Assembly: GCF_000948415.1 (NCBI RefSeq)
Contig: NZ_JYII01000010.1
Location: forward strand, 648,952-712,951
Direction: 5' to 3'
DNA length: 64,000 bases
Source of the DNA: Thalassospira sp. HJ
GTDB lineage: Bacteria; Pseudomonadota; Alphaproteobacteria; Rhodospirillales; Thalassospiraceae
Position 1 is the first letter of the stretch. Each line of letters begins with the position of its first letter. Below are positions 26,941 through 35,882 of this stretch, in pieces. The notes under the pieces were generated by a model. That model did not search any database. It had not been told where the DNA came from and saw only the letters and a program-made list of their open reading frames with translations. Position numbers and translations under genes: made by a program.

Positions 26941-27843
26941 ATGTCTTCTGACACCCCAGCAACCCTTGGTGCCCTGATGGCAGAGGCCGTCGCGGCCCTG
27001 ACCGATGCCGGTATTGAAAATGCGCGCATGGATGCCCGTATTTTGTTGGCGCGTGCGGCCGGTGTTGATGGGGGCCGGATCAGTGCCTGGCCCGAAGATA
27101 TTGTACCAGGCGATAAGGCCGACGCCTTTCGCGCCATGATCAAACGCCGCATTGGGCATGAGCCGGTCGGGCGTATTCTGGGGGAGCGTGACTTCTGGCG
27201 TCATACCTTCAAACTGTCACCAGAAACGCTGGAGCCGCGGCCCGATAGCGAAACATTGGTCGAATGGGCGATTGACTTCCTTGAAGATGCTGATGCGCCA
27301 AGGATTGTTGATTTCGGGACGGGCACGGGGTGCCTGTTGCTGTCAGCCGTTGGCGATTTGCCCGGGGCAAGCGGGATCGGACTTGATCTGAGCGAAGGTG
27401 CCGTAGCCTGCGCGCGTGAAAATGCCCGGTTGCTGGAACTTGATGATGTGGTCGAGTTTCGCGTTTCCGATTGGGATAGTTCGCTTGATGAGGCGGATAG
27501 GGCAGAGGGATTTGATCTTGTCATGTCAAACCCGCCCTATATCACTGCCGATGAAATGACGACCCTGTCGCAAGAGGTGCAAAAGTTTGATCCGCGCCTT
27601 GCACTCACGGATGAAGGCGACGGATTGGCGGCCTATCGCGCGCTTTCGCCAGTGGCGTTTGATTTGGCAAAGCCGGGTGGTTTTGTGATCTTTGAAATTG
27701 GTCGCGGCCAGGAAAAGGATGTTGGTCAGTTGCTGGTCGAAGCCGGTTTTGTCGGGGTGGAATATCGCGAAGATCTGGGCGGAATTGTTCGTTGCGTCGC
27801 GGCAAAGAAAACCCGTTGTTCGGTCGGGCGTTGCGTAATCTGA
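26941..27843 (+). CDS. prmC: Release factor glutamine methyltransferase PrmC
   Basis: 300 residues. The N-terminal helical domain has ARMDARILLARAAGV and GHEPVGRILGERDFW. The methyltransferase domain has ETLEPRPDSETLVEW, IVDFGTGTGCLLLSAVGDLPG and the catalytic NPPY motif in LVMSNPPYITADEM. It methylates the glutamine of the GGQ motif of release factors using SAM. It is coupled to prfA (2 bp apart). The C-terminal tail after about residue 288 (KKTRCSVGRCVI) differs from the family and may be variable. Confidence 0.96.
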   Translation: MSSDTPATLGALMAEAVAALTDAGIENARMDARILLARAAGVDGGRISAWPEDIVPGDKADAFRAMIKRRIGHEPVGRILGERDFWRHTFKLSPETLEPRPDSETLVEWAIDFLEDADAPRIVDFGTGTGCLLLSAVGDLPGASGIGLDLSEGAVACARENARLLELDDVVEFRVSDWDSSLDEADRAEGFDLVMSNPPYITADEMTTLSQEVQKFDPRLALTDEGDGLAAYRALSPVAFDLAKPGGFVIFEIGRGQEKDVGQLLVEAGFVGVEYREDLGGIVRCVAAKKTRCSVGRCVI

Positions 27844-28136
27844 TTATTCCAGACCTGTGATGTAAAAAAAGCACTGGCAAGTGAAAAAAACAGTTGGAAT
27901 AACCGATCAAGCCATATAGGTTGAATTGAACGGGCCGGGTGCCCGACGCGCTTATGGAAGCGCCGTGTTCCCCTGTAAACAGTCAACAATCTCCGCTCCT
28001 TTTTTAAAAGGGTCCCGGCAGGTTTGTACAAATGCCGTGATCGGCGCTGTTTAGCGGGAAATATGTTTTTCAGACGGAGTGGTTCCGGGGCCGATGATGC
28101 CGCCGGATTGTCCTTCAACACCAAAGTCATGTTGAT

Positions 28137-28901
28137 ATGAGAAATAACAATAAACGTCCGCGCGGACGGCAACAGTCGAATAAACGTCCAGTAAATCCGA
28201 AATTCCAGAATTTTGACAGCAATGGGCCGGACGGCCGCGTACGCGGCAATGCCCAGCAAGTCTATGAGAAGTACATTTCGCTGGCGAAGGATTGCACTGA
28301 CGATCCGGTTCTGGCTGAAAACTTCTATCAGCACGCTGAACACTACCATCGTATTCTTCAGGCCGCCCAGGAATGGGAAAACCAGCGCCGTGAAGAACGT
28401 GGTGGTGATAACAATCGTCAGCGCAACAATCGTGGCCGTGACGACCGCAACGACGCCCAGTCCAATCAGAACGATGATCAGCAGGGCGACAACACCGAAA
28501 ATTCCGATGCATCGTCAAACAATGACGATACCAACACCCCGGTAGAGGCAGAAAATGCGTCTTCCGACGCGTCGGAAGACGATGGTGGCAAGCCGAAACG
28601 CGCCCCGCGTGCGCGCCGTTCGGATGCACGTGGTCAGGGCCGTGGTCGCCCGCGCAAATCCGATGACGCCATTGCCGATGAAAATGCACCGGCAGAAGTA
28701 TCTGGCGATGACACAGCGGCAAATGCCGATGACGCAGATCAGGGCGAAGACGGCGAGAAAAAGCCGCGTCGTGCTGCTGGCGGTGCTGCGCGCACCCGTG
28801 GTCGCCACCCGACCGCGCGTCGTGGCCGCAGCCGTGCCGCTGGCCGTGAAGACGAAGAAGGTGCCACTTCTGACGAGGGATCCGAGCCGGTTTCGGCCTG
28901 A
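28137..28901 (+). CDS. DUF4167 domain protein, basic and low-complexity C-terminus
   Basis: 254 residues. The N-terminal domain (about 1-85) shows the DUF4167 pattern: NNKRPRGRQQ, FDSNGPDGRVRGNAQQVYEKY and AENFYQHAEHYHRILQAA. The rest is low complexity: an Asn/Asp/Gln-rich stretch (about 90-145) and then Ala/Arg/Lys-rich segments, which look suited to nucleic acid binding. The function is unknown. The position between prmC and clpB is conserved in alphaproteobacteria. The ribosome binding site is weak. The 293 bp before it contain no gene I can support. Confidence 0.9.
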   Translation: MRNNNKRPRGRQQSNKRPVNPKFQNFDSNGPDGRVRGNAQQVYEKYISLAKDCTDDPVLAENFYQHAEHYHRILQAAQEWENQRREERGGDNNRQRNNRGRDDRNDAQSNQNDDQQGDNTENSDASSNNDDTNTPVEAENASSDASEDDGGKPKRAPRARRSDARGQGRGRPRKSDDAIADENAPAEVSGDDTAANADDADQGEDGEKKPRRAAGGAARTRGRHPTARRGRSRAAGREDEEGATSDEGSEPVSA

Positions 28902-28931
28902 TCTGACAGAAGGCGGTCTTTCAACATGACA

Positions 28932-28970
28932 AACACCCCTGTAAGCCAACGCTTGCGGGGGTGTTGTCGT
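28932..28970 (+). terminator. Terminator after the DUF4167 gene
   Basis: AACACCCC (28932-28939) pairs with GGGGTGTT (28958-28965) around an 18-nt loop, followed by GTCGTTT. The T run is imperfect, so termination may be moderate. Confidence 0.7.
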
Positions 28971-29160
28971 TTGGGTATGTGCGCCAAATCCGCACATACC
29001 CCCAAAGACGCAGTGCTTTAAGGGATGCGAAACTGTATAAGCATATAATCGAATACCCCGCGCAACTGTCGATTAACGGTCGCGCGGGATCTGGGACAAA
29101 TCACAAAATAAAACCGTGAAGCCAAGATCGGCAGCAAACAGCCGGCATCCTTTCACGGTA
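28971..29160. other. Hairpin-rich leader upstream of the VirD4-like gene
   Basis: This stretch has no ORF but several stems: GGGTATGTGCG (28973-28983) pairs perfectly with CGCACATACCC (28991-29001); a CCGCGC / GCGCGG pair spans about 29058-29087; CCGTGAA (about 29113) pairs with TTCACGG (about 29152). No T run follows them, so they are not terminators. They may belong to a structured 5' leader or a small RNA. Confidence 0.5.
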
Positions 29161-29185
29161 GAGGCGCATTCTCGGGGAGTGTTAG

Positions 29186-30781
29186 ATGGGGACTGGCTTA
29201 TTTCGGGTCGTCATGGTTTTGCTATGGGCTCTTGGCGGTATGGTTATTGCCCTTGGGCTGTTTAATGGTGACTATGAGTTGGCCCTTCTGGGGGCTGTCT
29301 GTTTCATCGTCCCGATGTTCATTCCGCTGGTCGTCATTGTGCTTAACCGCATGAAGCCATCTTCATCTTCCAAATCAAAGAAACCCAAGCTGGGCACAAA
29401 AGGTGCCAAATCCCGCGGCGAGGGCGACTGGGCCACTCTTGAGGACCTCAATGGTCGCAAGCTGCTTGATAAAAATCCCGCATTTGTGCTTGGGCGTTGG
29501 GGGAATGACAAACGCCTGCTTGGTGCCAATGGCCTCAAGCGTGTTCTGACTTTTTCAACCAAACCCGAAGAGTATTACCGTGCCTCGGCCGAACCGAATG
29601 CCTTGCTGCACACCGGCAACCTGTTTGTTTATGAGCGGTATGGTAGCATCTTTCGTGCCATTCACGAGCGCCGTACCAAGCTTGGTCAGAAACTGATCGT
29701 GATTGACCCGCACAAACAGACCGGCGTTGAAACCGCACATTTCAACCCGTTTGATTTCATCCGCCAGCAGGGCGAAGGCCTTATTACCGATACCGGCCTT
29801 ATTGCCGATACGCTTCTGGCGCCGATGATTGTCAAGGAACTCGACGAGCAGGAAGTTCGCACTGCAAGGACGCTGTTGCAGGGGTTTATCGTTTTCACGA
29901 TCCAGCGCAGTGAAAAGGACAACCGCAACCTTGCCGAAGTGCGCCGCAACCTGACCATGCCATCGCACCGGTTCTACAAGATCCTTGAAGAAATGATGAG
30001 CATCGAGTCCGCCGATGGCCGTATTTCCGAGGTTGCGCTGAATATCCTTGATATGACCGAAGATCAGCGCATGAAGATCATCGAGGCCTGCCGGGCCTGT
30101 ACCGAAGAATTCGACAATACGCAAATCGCGCGCTTGGTCAGCAAAAGCAGCTTTACGCTTGAAGACATCACCAGTGGTCCGGTGTCGATCTTTGTCATTG
30201 GGCAGTTGGGCGGCGAAAGCCCGGAAGTTCAACCATCCTTTAGCCGCGTGATGCTGGCGGGCATGATGAACCTGATCAATCAGCGTGGATGGAAATCGGG
30301 CGATCCGGAATTCCTGGTGCTGCTGGACGGGATTGAGAGCGTTGGCCGCATGCCGTTGTTCGAACGCCTTCTGGGCGGCGGGTATGGCGATGGCATGATC
30401 GTCTGGCCCGGCTTCTCAGGTGTGAGTGGCCTGATGGATGTTTGTCTGAACTGGGAAAATGTCGTGGGCCGCGTTGATGCCATTTCGGTGCTGGGTCAGG
30501 AAGGGGCATTTAACCTGGATTGGGTGTCGGGCCTGACCGCGATGTCGAAATTCGAAGATACCGGGGGCGGCAAGGATACCAGCCGCCCGGTGCATCTGCG
30601 ATCCCAAGACAATCAGCCGATATTGCGATCTGCCGAAGTGGCCCGTTTCCCCAAGGAAGAACAAATCCTGTTTCGTAAGGGATGCCCGCCCATTCGGGCC
30701 CATCGGATTGACTGGTATCATGACGAAATGTTCAAGGGCATGGCGGTCCATGCCCCGACATTCAATTCCGGGAATGACTGA
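29186..30781 (+). CDS. Orphan VirD4/TraG-like coupling protein lacking ATPase motifs
   Basis: 531 residues. Two N-terminal transmembrane segments (about 6-25 and 31-53) and a Lys/Ser-rich linker precede a TraG-like body: DWATLEDLNGRKLLDKNPAFVLGRW (81-105), KLIVIDPHKQTGVETAHFNPFDF (169-191), SGPVSIFVIGQLGGESPEVQPSFSRV (330-355) and the C-terminal PILRSAEVARFPKEEQILFRKGCPPIRAHRIDWYHDEMFKG (478-518), which follows VirD4/TraG proteins closely. But the expected Walker A (GxxRSGKGV near 124-140) is replaced by STKPEEYYRASAEPNALLH, Walker B is LLDGIES instead of LLDE, and the later VQS motif is WPG. It is probably a membrane-bound pseudo-ATPase. No relaxase or other T4SS gene is nearby. ATG 29186 has GGGGAG 7 nt upstream. 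Function unknown. Confidence 0.75.
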   Translation: MGTGLFRVVMVLLWALGGMVIALGLFNGDYELALLGAVCFIVPMFIPLVVIVLNRMKPSSSSKSKKPKLGTKGAKSRGEGDWATLEDLNGRKLLDKNPAFVLGRWGNDKRLLGANGLKRVLTFSTKPEEYYRASAEPNALLHTGNLFVYERYGSIFRAIHERRTKLGQKLIVIDPHKQTGVETAHFNPFDFIRQQGEGLITDTGLIADTLLAPMIVKELDEQEVRTARTLLQGFIVFTIQRSEKDNRNLAEVRRNLTMPSHRFYKILEEMMSIESADGRISEVALNILDMTEDQRMKIIEACRACTEEFDNTQIARLVSKSSFTLEDITSGPVSIFVIGQLGGESPEVQPSFSRVMLAGMMNLINQRGWKSGDPEFLVLLDGIESVGRMPLFERLLGGGYGDGMIVWPGFSGVSGLMDVCLNWENVVGRVDAISVLGQEGAFNLDWVSGLTAMSKFEDTGGGKDTSRPVHLRSQDNQPILRSAEVARFPKEEQILFRKGCPPIRAHRIDWYHDEMFKGMAVHAPTFNSGND

Positions 30782-30787
30782 TAGGGC

Positions 30788-31552
30788 TTAGGCGATGGTC
30801 AGTTCATCGCCCGGTGCAATCGCGCCGTCGCCAAGGGCCTCAAGGTAAACCCCCATATAAAGGTGGTTCACACCCTTGCGCAGCATCAGCGGCACGTTGA
30901 TATCGGCAACGGCGGTGTCCGGATTGACGCTGGTTGCCTTGCAGCGCGTGATCGGGTGCACGACGCGGAACGAGATATCATTGATCTTGATGATCTTGTC
31001 TTCGTTCCATTCCAGTTCTTTCCACGGCTCCAGTCCGTCAACCAGCAGGTTGCCACGGAAACGCATCGGATCGATCTCGCTTTGAACGATGCGGGTACCG
31101 AAATCACGGATCGACGCCAGGTTGAGCAGCGAAATGAAAGGCTCTTTCATGTCGCCGAAATGGGTGTCTGGCACGGAATAGATTTTCGGCGTGCCGGCAA
31201 TGTCGTTTTTCAGGAATGCCTTGAGGAAATCCTCAACCACGGTGCGGCCCATGGCTTCATCAAGCTTGCCTTTGCAGATGGCGCGCCCATTTCTAAGAAT
31301 GGTCAGGGTCGTGGTGGCGTCATCATATTCGGTGCCGATTTCGGCCAGCTTCGGTGTGTTGACCAGCTGCAGGAAGTTGCTTTTGCGCGCCCATTCATGA
31401 ACGCCTTCCTGTCCGACGGACGACTGGGTGGCAATGACAAAGCGACGATCGTCAGTGATCATGTGGTGCGCGCTGATCTTTGCTTCTGCAAGATCAACGC
31501 CGCGCATGCCCTTGACCGGGTATCTTTTGATGGCTTTGAGTTCGATCGTCAT
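30788..31552 (-). CDS. MOSC domain protein
   Basis: 254 residues. The N-terminal MOSC_N barrel begins TIELKAIKRYPVKGMRGVDLAEAKI; the MOSC domain (about 115-250) has RFRGNLLVDGLEPWKE and the conserved Cys in VVHPITRCKATSVNPDTA. MOSC proteins carry sulfur or bind molybdenum cofactor; bacterial relatives such as YcbX and mARC act in reduction of N-hydroxylated compounds. ATG 31552 has AGGA 9 nt upstream; the longer frame to 31612 lacks support. It converges with the VirD4-like gene (6 bp apart) and is divergent from clpB. Confidence 0.9.
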   Translation of the reverse strand: MTIELKAIKRYPVKGMRGVDLAEAKISAHHMITDDRRFVIATQSSVGQEGVHEWARKSNFLQLVNTPKLAEIGTEYDDATTTLTILRNGRAICKGKLDEAMGRTVVEDFLKAFLKNDIAGTPKIYSVPDTHFGDMKEPFISLLNLASIRDFGTRIVQSEIDPMRFRGNLLVDGLEPWKELEWNEDKIIKINDISFRVVHPITRCKATSVNPDTAVADINVPLMLRKGVNHLYMGVYLEALGDGAIAPGDELTIA

Positions 31553-31905
31553 GATCTGTGTTCCTGTATGGCGCTTTGGCATGCCGGATGAAGCGGGACG
31601 AGTGGCATGCATATCGTGGCGACGTTAGAACGTTGTTTTGCCAAGGGCAACCCTGTGTCACATGCAAAATTCAAGACTGTCGCCGGTTATCTGGAATAAT
31701 GCCAGAAACTCGTGTTGCGGCGCACAAATAATTCTTGCAACTTTTGTAGGGGTATGTGGTTGCAAACGCGCTAGACTGAGACATATCAATGTTGTCACTG
31801 GCGAAATAATCTATAATTTTAGAATTCGGTAATGACACCAATGCCGTGGACGCTTCCAAGAAGGTCCACATCGTCTGAATACTGTTGGCTCAAGGAGTGA
31901 CAGGA
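31553..31905. other. Divergent MOSC / clpB intergenic region with possible heat-shock promoter
   Basis: No gene seen in these 353 bp. On the clpB strand GTTGCAA (31759-31765), a 13-bp spacer and AGACATAT (31779-31786) resemble the sigma-32 pattern CTTGAAA-N13-CCCCATAT, with half of the -10 matching. AAGGAG at 31892 is the clpB ribosome binding site. Confidence 0.4.
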
Positions 31906-34497
31906 ATGGAATTTGAAAACTTCACGGATCGGTCAAAAGGCTTTCTCCAGTCGGCGCAATCCCTTGCGTTGCGTGAGAACCATCAGCAATTTGTCCCGGT
32001 TCATCTGCTTAAGGTGCTGCTTGATGACGAAGAAGGTCTGGCAGCCAATCTGATCAAGGCATCCGGCGGTAAGCCGAAAGTTGCCCAGGAACGTTGCGCG
32101 CAGGAACTGGCAAAATTGCCAAAGGTTTCCGGCGGCAATGGCCAGATTTATCTTTCATCCGAATTTGCGCGCCTGATTGATCAGGCACAGGAAGTCGCCA
32201 AAAAGGCCGGTGACAGCTATGTCACTGCTGAACGGTTGCTTCTGACCATCGCACTTGATCCGAAGTCCACTGCCGGCAAGGTGCTGGCCGATGCTGGCGT
32301 CACCGCACAAGGGTTGAACGGTGCGATCAATGATATCCGCAAGGGCCGTACGGCCGATAGTGCCGGTGCCGAAAACCAGTATGACGCGCTTAAGAAATAT
32401 GCCCGCGACCTGACCGAGGCCGCGCGCGAAGGAAAACTCGACCCGGTTATTGGCCGTGATGAGGAAATCCGTCGTGCAGTGCAGGTTCTGTCGCGCCGGA
32501 CCAAGAACAACCCGGTCATGATCGGTGAGCCCGGTGTGGGTAAAACTGCCATTGCCGAAGGTCTGGCGCTGCGTATCGTCAAGGGTGATGTGCCGGAAAC
32601 GCTTAAGGACAAGAAACTTCTGTCGCTTGACCTTGGTGCGTTGATTGCCGGTGCGAAATTCCGTGGTGAATTCGAGGAACGCCTGAAAGCGGTTCTGAGC
32701 GAAATTGAATCAGAAGCCGGTCAGGTCATCCTTTTCATCGACGAATTGCATACGCTTGTCGGTGCCGGCAAGGCCGAAGGATCGATGGATGCATCGAACC
32801 TTCTGAAACCGGCCCTGGCGCGTGGTGAGCTGCACTGCGTTGGCGCGACGACCTTGGATGAATACCGTCAGCATATTGAAAAAGACGCGGCCCTTGCCCG
32901 TCGTTTCCAGCCGGTCTTTGTCAATGAGCCGTCAGTCACTGACACGGTATCGATCCTGCGCGGGATCAAGGACAAATACGAACTCCATCACGGGGTGCGT
33001 ATTGCCGATAACGCGCTGGTCGCGGCAGCAACCCTTTCGAACCGTTACATAACCGACCGGTTCCTGCCTGATAAGGCGATTGACCTGATGGATGAGGCTT
33101 CCTCGCGTCTGCGCATGGAGCTTGATTCCAAACCGGAAGAAATCGACGAATTGGACCGCCGTATCATCCAGCTCAAGATCGAGCGTGAAGCGCTCAAGAA
33201 AGAGCAGGACAGTGCCTCCAAGGATCGTCTTGGCCGTCTGGACAAGGAACTGGCCGAGCTTGAAGGCAAATCCGCCGAGCTGACCGCGAAATGGGAAGCC
33301 CAGAAGAAAGAACTGGCTGCATCAACCCATATCAAGGAACAGCTTGATCAGGCGCGCGGTGAACTTGAACGTGCGATGCGTGATGGCAAGCTTGATCGTG
33401 CCGGGCAGCTTCAGTACGAAGAAATCCCGGCGCTTCTGGCGCTGCTTGAAAAGGCGGAAAACGATCCGTCGCGTGGCATCAAGGAAGAAGCGGTCACCGA
33501 AAAGCACATCGCGTCTGTCGTATCGCGCTGGACCGGTATTCCGGTTGACAAGATGCTCGAAGGTGAGCGTGAAAAGCTTCTGGAGATGGAAGACACGCTG
33601 CGCAAACGGGTTGTCGGTCAGGATGATGCAGTACGTTCGATCTCGAACGCGGTACGTCGTGCCCGTGCAGGCCTGCAGGATCCAAACCGACCGATTGGTT
33701 CGTTCCTGTTCCTTGGCCCGACGGGTGTCGGTAAAACCGAGCTGACCAAGGCGCTTGCGCAGTTCCTGTTTGATGATGAACAGGCCATGGTCCGGATTGA
33801 TATGTCCGAATTCATGGAAAAACATGCGGTGGCGCGTCTGATCGGTGCACCTCCGGGCTATGTCGGTTATGAGGAAGGCGGTTCGCTGACCGAAGCGGTA
33901 CGTCGTCGTCCGTATCAGGTCGTCCTGTTTGACGAGGTCGAAAAAGCACATCCCGATGTGTTCAACGTCCTGCTGCAGGTTCTTGATGAAGGGCGTCTGA
34001 CCGATGGACAGGGCCGTGTTGTCGACTTCCGCAATACGCTGATCATTCTGACCTCGAACCTTGGTGGGGAAATCCTTGCCAATCAGGAACCGGGGCACGA
34101 CAGCGGCGAAGTCCGCGCCCAGGTCATGGAAATCGTTCGGGCATCGTTCCGTCCGGAATTCCTCAACCGTCTGGATGAAACCATCCTGTTCCATCGTTTG
34201 CACCGCGATCAGATGGGCAAGATCGTCGATATCCAGCTTGGTCGTCTTGAGAAGCTTCTGTTTGATCGCAAGATTGATCTCAAGCTTGATGATGCTGCCA
34301 AGGATTGGTTGGCTGAAAAAGGCTATGACCCGATCTATGGTGCCCGTCCGCTCAAACGCGTTATTCAGCGTTATCTGCAGAACCCGTTGGCGATGCAGAT
34401 CCTGGAAGGCGGGATCAAGGACGGTGATACGGTCCCTGTCTCGGCCGAGGGCAAAGACCTTCTGCTGAATGGCAAAAAGGTCGAGGTCATTGAATAA
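31906..34497 (+). CDS. clpB: ATP-dependent chaperone ClpB
   Basis: 863 residues, full length. The N-domain starts [21 protein letters not shown]1 has Walker [10 protein letters not shown] (about 207) and Walker [12 protein letters not shown] coiled-coil M-domain occupies about 405-525 (rich in EREALKKEQ and KELAELEGK). AAA2 has Walker [10 protein letters not shown] (about 606) and [18 protein letters not shown]. It rescues aggregated proteins together with DnaK in the cytosol. The Shine-Dalgarno AAGGAG precedes ATG 31906. A strong terminator follows. Heat-shock control is likely from the family. Confidence 0.97.
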   Translation: MEFENFTDRSKGFLQSAQSLALRENHQQFVPVHLLKVLLDDEEGLAANLIKASGGKPKVAQERCAQELAKLPKVSGGNGQIYLSSEFARLIDQAQEVAKKAGDSYVTAERLLLTIALDPKSTAGKVLADAGVTAQGLNGAINDIRKGRTADSAGAENQYDALKKYARDLTEAAREGKLDPVIGRDEEIRRAVQVLSRRTKNNPVMIGEPGVGKTAIAEGLALRIVKGDVPETLKDKKLLSLDLGALIAGAKFRGEFEERLKAVLSEIESEAGQVILFIDELHTLVGAGKAEGSMDASNLLKPALARGELHCVGATTLDEYRQHIEKDAALARRFQPVFVNEPSVTDTVSILRGIKDKYELHHGVRIADNALVAAATLSNRYITDRFLPDKAIDLMDEASSRLRMELDSKPEEIDELDRRIIQLKIEREALKKEQDSASKDRLGRLDKELAELEGKSAELTAKWEAQKKELAASTHIKEQLDQARGELERAMRDGKLDRAGQLQYEEIPALLALLEKAENDPSRGIKEEAVTEKHIASVVSRWTGIPVDKMLEGEREKLLEMEDTLRKRVVGQDDAVRSISNAVRRARAGLQDPNRPIGSFLFLGPTGVGKTELTKALAQFLFDDEQAMVRIDMSEFMEKHAVARLIGAPPGYVGYEEGGSLTEAVRRRPYQVVLFDEVEKAHPDVFNVLLQVLDEGRLTDGQGRVVDFRNTLIILTSNLGGEILANQEPGHDSGEVRAQVMEIVRASFRPEFLNRLDETILFHRLHRDQMGKIVDIQLGRLEKLLFDRKIDLKLDDAAKDWLAEKGYDPIYGARPLKRVIQRYLQNPLAMQILEGGIKDGDTVPVSAEGKDLLLNGKKVEVIE

Positions 34498-34519
34498 GGC
34501 CGCCTGACATATCACATGC

Positions 34520-34555
34520 AAAACCCCGGTTGATTTACCGGGGTTTTGTCTTTTT
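34520..34555 (+). terminator. Intrinsic terminator after clpB
   Basis: AAAACCCCGG (34520-34529), loop TTGATTTA, CCGGGGTTTT (34538-34547), followed by GTCTTTTT. Confidence 0.92.
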
Positions 34556-34620
34556 CGGGCCATGATTATTCTTCATTGTCTTTCCCTTCACGGGCAATAA
34601 CGCAAATGGCAGGACCGCAG

Positions 34621-35421
34621 ATGCGCAAACGTACTTCCGATCATGTTTTCAAAGCCGGTGCTGTCGCACTTGTTGTTGGTGTTCTGGCTGGCGGGACTGT
34701 CGCGCCGGTTCATGCCCAATCCTTCTTTGACAAGGCAAAGCAGGCCCTTGGCGATGCGATGAATTCATCGGGGTCGGGAAGTGGATCAAACAGCGGTTCA
34801 GGGATATCCGCCCTGTCATCGGATACGGTCGAGCAGGGACTGAAACAGGCGCTTGATATCGGGGTGGATCTGGTCACCGATCAACTGGGTGCTGTTGATG
34901 GCTTTAACGCCGATCCGGTTGCGCATATCCCACTGCCCGACGAAGTCCAGACCGCCCAGAAATTGATGAGTGCCGCAGGGCTTGGAAGTTACGCCGATGA
35001 AATCGAATTGCGGATGAACCGGGCTGCCGAACAGACCATGCAGGATGCCGGCGATATTCTGGTTAATGCCGTGCGTCAGATGACGGTCGCCGATGCCAAG
35101 GGCATCTTGCAAGGCCCGGATGACGCCGCTACCCAGTATCTTAGGCGTGTTTCAGGAACCGATATCGAAGGACGTCTGCGCCCGATGATCACGGACGCGC
35201 TGTCAGACACTGGCGCCTTGTCGCTATATGATCAGATGGTGGGGCAGTACGCCCAATTGCCGTTTGTCCCCGACCTCAAGGCATCGTTGACCGATCACGC
35301 AACGGATAAGGCGATGGATGGCTTGTTCCATTATATCGCCCTTCAGGAAGCCGATATCCGAAGCGATCCGACCCGTTGGACGACTGATATCCTCAAGCAG
35401 GTCTTCTCAACCGTGAACTAG
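34621..35421 (+). CDS. DUF4197 exported protein
   Basis: 266 residues. The signal peptide (about 1-32) is MRKRTSDHVFKAGAVALVVG... ending at APVHA, followed by QSFFDKAKQALGDAMN, a Ser/Gly-rich spacer and then the DUF4197 domain: VAHIPLPDEVQTAQKLMSAAGLG, NRAAEQTMQDAGDILVNAVR and MTVADAKGILQGPDDAATQYLRR. The family is secreted and its role is unknown. ATG 34621 is chosen from AGGA upstream and a compact signal peptide; ATG 34606 is possible. It converges with a small kinase-like gene 11 bp away. Confidence 0.88.
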   Translation: MRKRTSDHVFKAGAVALVVGVLAGGTVAPVHAQSFFDKAKQALGDAMNSSGSGSGSNSGSGISALSSDTVEQGLKQALDIGVDLVTDQLGAVDGFNADPVAHIPLPDEVQTAQKLMSAAGLGSYADEIELRMNRAAEQTMQDAGDILVNAVRQMTVADAKGILQGPDDAATQYLRRVSGTDIEGRLRPMITDALSDTGALSLYDQMVGQYAQLPFVPDLKASLTDHATDKAMDGLFHYIALQEADIRSDPTRWTTDILKQVFSTVN

Positions 35422-35432
35422 GGGCGCGTCCC

Positions 35433-35855
35433 TTAGCGGTATTTTTCCGGCAGCGGTTCCCAGCGATCGCGCATATCGGCAAGGGTTTCATCGGGCACCA
35501 TATGGATGCTGCCGAACCGGCCATGGCATTCGACAATCTGCAACAGAATGTCGTGCTTGTCGGCCATGTCGATATAGGCCTTCATTTCCCAGAAGCGGGT
35601 AAAGGTGTTCGAGACAACAACGTCTTGTCCCTCTGATAGGGCGTTGTGGCATTCCGCCTCGCACCGGGCGTGGGTCTGCGACAGGCGGGTGCCATCAAAC
35701 TCGTAGAACCCTTCATGATCGACCATGAACATGTCTGCTTCGAGATGAACTGCACCGGTGGCCTGGCACAGATTTTTGGCGAGTGTCGATTTACCTGATC
35801 CGGGAAGACCCCGGACCAGGGTAAGGGTTTGTTTGATTTCTTTGGGGCGCGTCAT
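35433..35855 (-). CDS. Small P-loop ATPase/kinase (AAA_33 type)
   Basis: 140 residues. Walker A is TLVRGLPGSGKSTLAKNL (about 12-29), followed by an acidic LEADMFM motif, as in polynucleotide-kinase and zeta-like P-loop kinases. VVVSNTFTRFWEMKAYI is a typical core strand and helix, and a late MRDRWEPLP supplies possible lid arginines. It may phosphorylate a small molecule or a nucleic-acid end; the substrate is unknown. No antitoxin-like gene is adjacent, so a toxin role is not supported. It lies 27 bp downstream of the FadD-like gene on the same strand. Confidence 0.75.
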   Translation of the reverse strand: MTRPKEIKQTLTLVRGLPGSGKSTLAKNLCQATGAVHLEADMFMVDHEGFYEFDGTRLSQTHARCEAECHNALSEGQDVVVSNTFTRFWEMKAYIDMADKHDILLQIVECHGRFGSIHMVPDETLADMRDRWEPLPEKYR

Positions 35856-35882
35856 CGTCTTTATGGTCAGTCGTTTGGTGTT

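Noticed and set aside
33322..34563. 413-codon open frame on the minus strand
   Set aside because: Antisense to clpB, no motif and no start signal.
35433..35855. Zeta-toxin reading of the small P-loop protein
   Set aside because: No adjacent epsilon-like antitoxin and the protein is too short; only a generic kinase fold is supported.
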